Positions 61,091 through 64,000 of a DNA stretch of 64,000 nucleotides are shown one piece after another. The notes beneath the pieces are model-generated. The model ran no database searches and was not told the DNA's origin. It saw nothing but the letters and a program-made list of their open reading frames with translations. Where the stretch lies: the NCBI GenBank assembly GCA_028875075.1, contig JAPPGF010000006.1:1-64000 (forward strand). Reading direction: 5' to 3'. Positions within the stretch are counted from its first letter, which is position 1. Every line of letters starts with the position of its first letter. A program made the position numbers and the translations under genes. The stretch comes from Gemmatimonadota bacterium. Lineage in GTDB: Bacteria; Gemmatimonadota; Gemmatimonadetes; Longimicrobiales; Gaopeijiaceae.

Positions 61091-62037
61091 GGGCGCGCTC
61101 CGGTCGGTGCTCGCAGGCTCAAGGCATCCAACGCTGGCATATCCGCCGGGCTACCCACGGACACGCAGGAGGCTCCGCGGGCATTGCGCCGGTTGAGTCC
61201 GCACAACACCGTGCCCGGTCCCAGTTCCACGAAGCGGTCCGCCCCCGCCGCCACCATGGTGGCGATCGACCGGGACCAGAGCACGGGCGCCGTGAGCTGG
61301 CGGACGAGCAGCTCGCGGGCCTGGGCGCCGGTGCTCACCGTGGCCGCCGTGGCGTTGCACACGACCGGGAACACGGGATCCGAGAAGGACAGCCCGGCCA
61401 GGTGGGCGGCGAGCCCGCCACGGGCCGACTCCATCAGCGGGGAGTGGAACGCACCCGAGACGTTCAGCTCCACCGCCCTCTTGGCGCCGGCGCCTCGCGC
61501 ACCCGCGATGCCGGCCCGAACCCCCGCGCGGTCGCCGCTGATGACGACCTGTCCCTCGCAGTTGAAGTTCGCCGGCACGCAGACGCCTTGCTCCACTTCG
61601 CCGCACACGCGCCGCACGACGTCGTCGCCCAGTCCGAGCACCGCAGCCATGGTCCCCGGACTCTCGAGGCCGGCCTGGGACATCAGCGCGCCGCGGAGGC
61701 GCACGGTCCTCAGCGCGCCCGCAAACGGGAGCGTGCCGGCGGCCACGTGGGCGCTGAACTCGCCGAGGGAGTGTCCGGCAGCGAACGCGGCGCCGTCAAG
61801 GCGGTCGCGGATCACCCGGTGCACGGCGAGCGAGTGCACGAGGATCGCTGGCTGGGCGTTGCGGGTGAGCGTGAGCTCCGGCTCGGGACCCTCCCACATG
61901 AGCCGGCTCAAGTCGGTCCCCAGCACTTCGTCGGCTTCCTCGAAGGTGTGACGCGCCTCAGGGAACGCCCGGGCCAGGTCGCGGCCCATCCCGACGTGCT
62001 GAGAGCCCTGCCCGGGAAAGAGGAGCGCGAGACTCAG
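61087..62037 (-). CDS. fabD: Malonyl-CoA:ACP transacylase
   Basis: About 316 residues if translation starts at CTG 62037 (L/M-SLALLFPGQGSQHVG), 10 bases after the fabH stop and behind TAGGCGGGA. The first ATG in frame (61989) would cut off LFPGQGSQ, which is essential oxyanion-loop sequence, so the upstream start must be used. The nucleophile is in AAGHSLGEFSAHVAAGTL; the His is in NVSGAFHSPLME, and NFNCEGQVVISGD is also typical. It makes malonyl-ACP. Confidence 0.94.
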   Translation of the reverse strand: MSLALLFPGQGSQHVGMGRDLARAFPEARHTFEEADEVLGTDLSRLMWEGPEPELTLTRNAQPAILVHSLAVHRVIRDRLDGAAFAAGHSLGEFSAHVAAGTLPFAGALRTVRLRGALMSQAGLESPGTMAAVLGLGDDVVRRVCGEVEQGVCVPANFNCEGQVVISGDRAGVRAGIAGARGAGAKRAVELNVSGAFHSPLMESARGGLAAHLAGLSFSDPVFPVVCNATAATVSTGAQARELLVRQLTAPVLWSRSIATMVAAGADRFVELGPGTVLCGLNRRNARGASCVSVGSPADMPALDALSLRAPTGARP

Positions 62038-62047
62038 GACGTCCCGC

Positions 62048-63040
62048 CTACCACCGGACGGCCATGGCGCCCCACGTGAAGCCAGCCCCGAAGGCCACCA
62101 TGAGCATATTCATCCCGGGCTTCAGCCGCTCCTGCTCCACGGCCTCGTCAATCGCCACGGGCACGGTCGCGGAGCTCATGTTCCCGAAACGGTCGACGTT
62201 CACGAAGACGCGGTCCATCGGGATACTCGCATACTTCGCGGTCGCCTCGATGATTCGCACGTTGGCTTGGTGCGGGATCAGGACGTGGACATCCTGCCCC
62301 CGCAGGCCCGCACGCTGGAGCGCGAAGTCCGCGGCCTCCGACATCGACCGCACGGCGCTCTTGAAGACCTCGCGGCCGGCCATCCTGACCAAGTGGTCGC
62401 CGCGTTGCAACACGTCGGGACTCATGGGGATGGCCGCCCCCCCGGCCGGTCGACAGAGGAGATCCGCCAGCTTCCCGTCCGAACGATGGTAGCTCGAGAG
62501 GATGCCGCGCGGGCCGTTCGCCGCCCGCACGACGGCCGCTCCCGCGCCGTCCCCGAACAGCACGCACGTCTTGCGGTCCGTCCAGTCCACGATCGCGCTC
62601 ATCTTCTCCGCGGCCACGACGAGCGCGATCTCGGCCCGGCCCGCGGCGATATGGCCCTCCGCCACCGTCAGCGCGTACAACCAGCCGGTACAGGCCCCGC
62701 AGATGTCGAACGCGACGGCGTTGTCCGCCCGCAGCAGCGCTTGCATGTCGCAGGCGGTCGCCGGCATCCAGCGGTCCGGCGTCGCGGTCGCGACGACGAT
62801 CAGGTCGATCTCGCCGGGCTCCACACCGGCGCGCTCCATGGCGCGCAGGGACGCCTTTGCGCCCATGTCGGCTGCGCCTTCGTCGTCGGCCGCGATGCGC
62901 CGCTCCCGGATCCCGGTGCGTTCGACGATCCACTCTTCGTTGGTCTTCACCATGCGCTCGAGATCCGCGTTGGTAAGCACGCGCTCGGGCACATAGCGTC
63001 CGGTGGAGACGATCTCGACAATCGGCGAGGGCTTCTTCAG
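62048..63040 (-). CDS. fabH: Beta-ketoacyl-ACP synthase III
   Basis: About 330 residues if it starts at CTG 63040, which overlaps the plsX stop (CTGA) and adds KKPSPIVEIVSTGRY, the expected N-terminal strand. GTG 62992 is the first ordinary start and would lose it. Catalytic Cys in FDICGACTGWLYALTVAEG, His in LIPHQANVRIIEATAKY and Asn in GNMSSATVPVAIDEAV. It starts chains from acetyl-CoA and malonyl-ACP. Confidence 0.94.
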   Translation of the reverse strand: MKKPSPIVEIVSTGRYVPERVLTNADLERMVKTNEEWIVERTGIRERRIAADDEGAADMGAKASLRAMERAGVEPGEIDLIVVATATPDRWMPATACDMQALLRADNAVAFDICGACTGWLYALTVAEGHIAAGRAEIALVVAAEKMSAIVDWTDRKTCVLFGDGAGAAVVRAANGPRGILSSYHRSDGKLADLLCRPAGGAAIPMSPDVLQRGDHLVRMAGREVFKSAVRSMSEAADFALQRAGLRGQDVHVLIPHQANVRIIEATAKYASIPMDRVFVNVDRFGNMSSATVPVAIDEAVEQERLKPGMNMLMVAFGAGFTWGAMAVRW

Positions 63041-64000
63041 ACCGGCTCCTTTGAGCTCAGCTCACGGGCAATGTGGTCGACCATCGAGGAGCGCGCCGAC
63101 TGAAGCGCCACCCGGATGGCGCTGCGTATGGCCTTCGGCGACGAGCCGCCGTGGCAGACGATCGAGACTCCGTTGACACCGAGCAAGGGCGCCCCTCCGT
63201 ACTCGGAATAGTCCAGCGTACGGAAGACTTCGTCGATCTCGGGGCGCTCGGCGAGCTCGCCGAGCTCGGCGCGGAGCATGCCCATGATGAACTGGGCCAC
63301 GGACTCGTAGAACTTCAGCACGACGTTGCCGCAGAAGCCGTCGCAGACGACCACGTCGCAGCTCCCCTGGATGAGCTCCCGACCCTCGATATTGCCGACG
63401 AAGCGCAGTCCGCTCTCCCGCGACAGGCGCTGATGTGCCTCCAGCGCGAGCTCGTCCCCCTTCTCGGGCTCCTCGCCGATGTTGAGCAGCCCTATGCGCG
63501 GCCGCGTCCTGCCCATCAGATCCTCGGCGTAGATGCGGCCGAGGTGCGCGAACTGCACGAGATGATGAGGCTTGCAGTCGACGTTTGCGCCGCAATCGAG
63601 CATGAGAACGGGTTGCCGCGCCGTCGGCAGCATGGTCCCGATGGCCGGTCGATCAACGCCTTCGAGCGCCTGCAGCACGAACAGCGAGGCCGCCATCACC
63701 GCGCCGGTCGACCCCGCGCTCACGAACGCGTCGGCGTGTCCCTCCTTGTGGAGCTGGAGTCCCCGCACGATGGACGAATCCGGGTGCTTGCGCAGGACCG
63801 AGGAGGGCGCGGCACCCACGGGAACGTGGTCGGGGGCGTGCTCGATGTGTAACCGCCCGGCCGGGAGGGCGCCGTGCCGCGCGAGTTCGGGAGCCATGAG
63901 CGCGCGGTCGCCGACGAGCACGATCTCGACATGGTCTCCGAATTCCTCGAGCGCTTCGATGGCACCGCTCACTTCGACGCCGGGAGCGCCGTCGCTGCCC
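63037..64000 (-). CDS. plsX: Phosphate acyltransferase PlsX, C-terminal part (5' end beyond window)
   Basis: About 320 codons seen; the frame runs open through the window edge, and the first visible residues (GSDGAPGVEVSGAIEAL) correspond to the family's GGDxAP block near residue 10, so little is missing. Converts acyl-ACP to acyl-phosphate for phospholipid synthesis. Motifs: VSAGSTGAVMAASLFVLQAL, then RPAIGTMLP, MLDCGANVDCKPHHLVQFAH, GLLNIGEEPEKG, VCDGFCGNVVLKFYESVA and YGGAPLLGVNG, followed by HGGSSPKAIRSAI. The order plsX-fabH-fabD-fabG-acpP-fabF is the classical bacterial arrangement. Confidence 0.96.
   Translation of the reverse strand, partial: GSDGAPGVEVSGAIEALEEFGDHVEIVLVGDRALMAPELARHGALPAGRLHIEHAPDHVPVGAAPSSVLRKHPDSSIVRGLQLHKEGHADAFVSAGSTGAVMAASLFVLQALEGVDRPAIGTMLPTARQPVLMLDCGANVDCKPHHLVQFAHLGRIYAEDLMGRTRPRIGLLNIGEEPEKGDELALEAHQRLSRESGLRFVGNIEGRELIQGSCDVVVCDGFCGNVVLKFYESVAQFIMGMLRAELGELAERPEIDEVFRTLDYSEYGGAPLLGVNGVSIVCHGGSSPKAIRSAIRVALQSARSSMVDHIARELSSKEPV

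Overview
The window reads as chromosomal DNA from a high-G+C, diderm (LPS-making) bacterium. It has complete or near-complete Kdo synthesis (kdsA, kdsB, kdsD), Lpt transport (lptB, lptC, an LptA/OstA-like protein), sigma-54, a type II fatty-acid cluster and many lipobox-bearing lipoproteins. The gene content (S9 peptidases, DUF2911, HmuY-like, Big2 lipoprotein, Fsr-type MFS, EgtB/EgtD) fits Gemmatimonadota best. There is no rRNA here and I could run no search, so the phylum is an inference.

Positions 1-16.4 kb are an accessory and decaying zone. It holds the 5' part of an S9 peptidase gene, a HigA antitoxin next to what may be a HigB stub, and a membrane protein of unknown role. It also holds remnants of an S9 peptidase, a SAM methyltransferase and MogA, plus a frameshifted beta-lactamase-fold hydrolase. 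Set into this is a moderate-G+C two-gene cassette, a DUF5131 (phage Gp37/Gp68, three-Cys) protein plus TcmP, with its own promoter, a full-length Shine-Dalgarno and a tRNA-Lys-like 3' fragment just downstream. An M20 amidohydrolase/diaminopropionate ammonia-lyase pair, a Sel1-repeat protein, acetyl-CoA synthetase, an SRPBCC protein and a Fic protein with a symmetric operator over its promoter follow.

Positions 16.4-28.5 kb carry single genes of general physiology: a PQQ-type sugar dehydrogenase, an isoprenylcysteine-methyltransferase-like protein, an HmuY-like protein, a Big2/HExxH lipoprotein, an Fsr-like MFS exporter, a TPR protein, and egtB-egtD (ergothioneine).

Positions 28.6-37.1 kb, all on the minus strand, form an envelope glycan/glycolipid operon: methyltransferase, dolichol-phosphate-mannose-synthase-like GT2, LPG-synthase-like flippase, YfhO-like protein, GT4, UDP-GlcNAc 2-epimerase and a second GT2. 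Positions 37.2-46.7 kb, also minus, form a tightly overlapped LPS/Kdo operon with rpoN, lptB (with an unusual N-terminal extension), an OstA-like protein, lptC, kdsD, kdsA, pyrG and kdsB. A pabA-like gene and a divergent znuA-znuC-znuB zinc importer follow, then NAD synthetase, an S41 protease, a HEAT-like protein, an arginase-family enzyme and an O/P-type porin.

Positions 57.2-64 kb are the minus-strand run plsX-fabH-fabD-fabG-acpP-fabF-ispF-xerC/D. Genes in these operons abut or overlap by 1-17 bases (ATGA, GTGA, TGATG). In three cases (xer, fabD, fabH) the only start codon that restores the full domain appears to be CTG.
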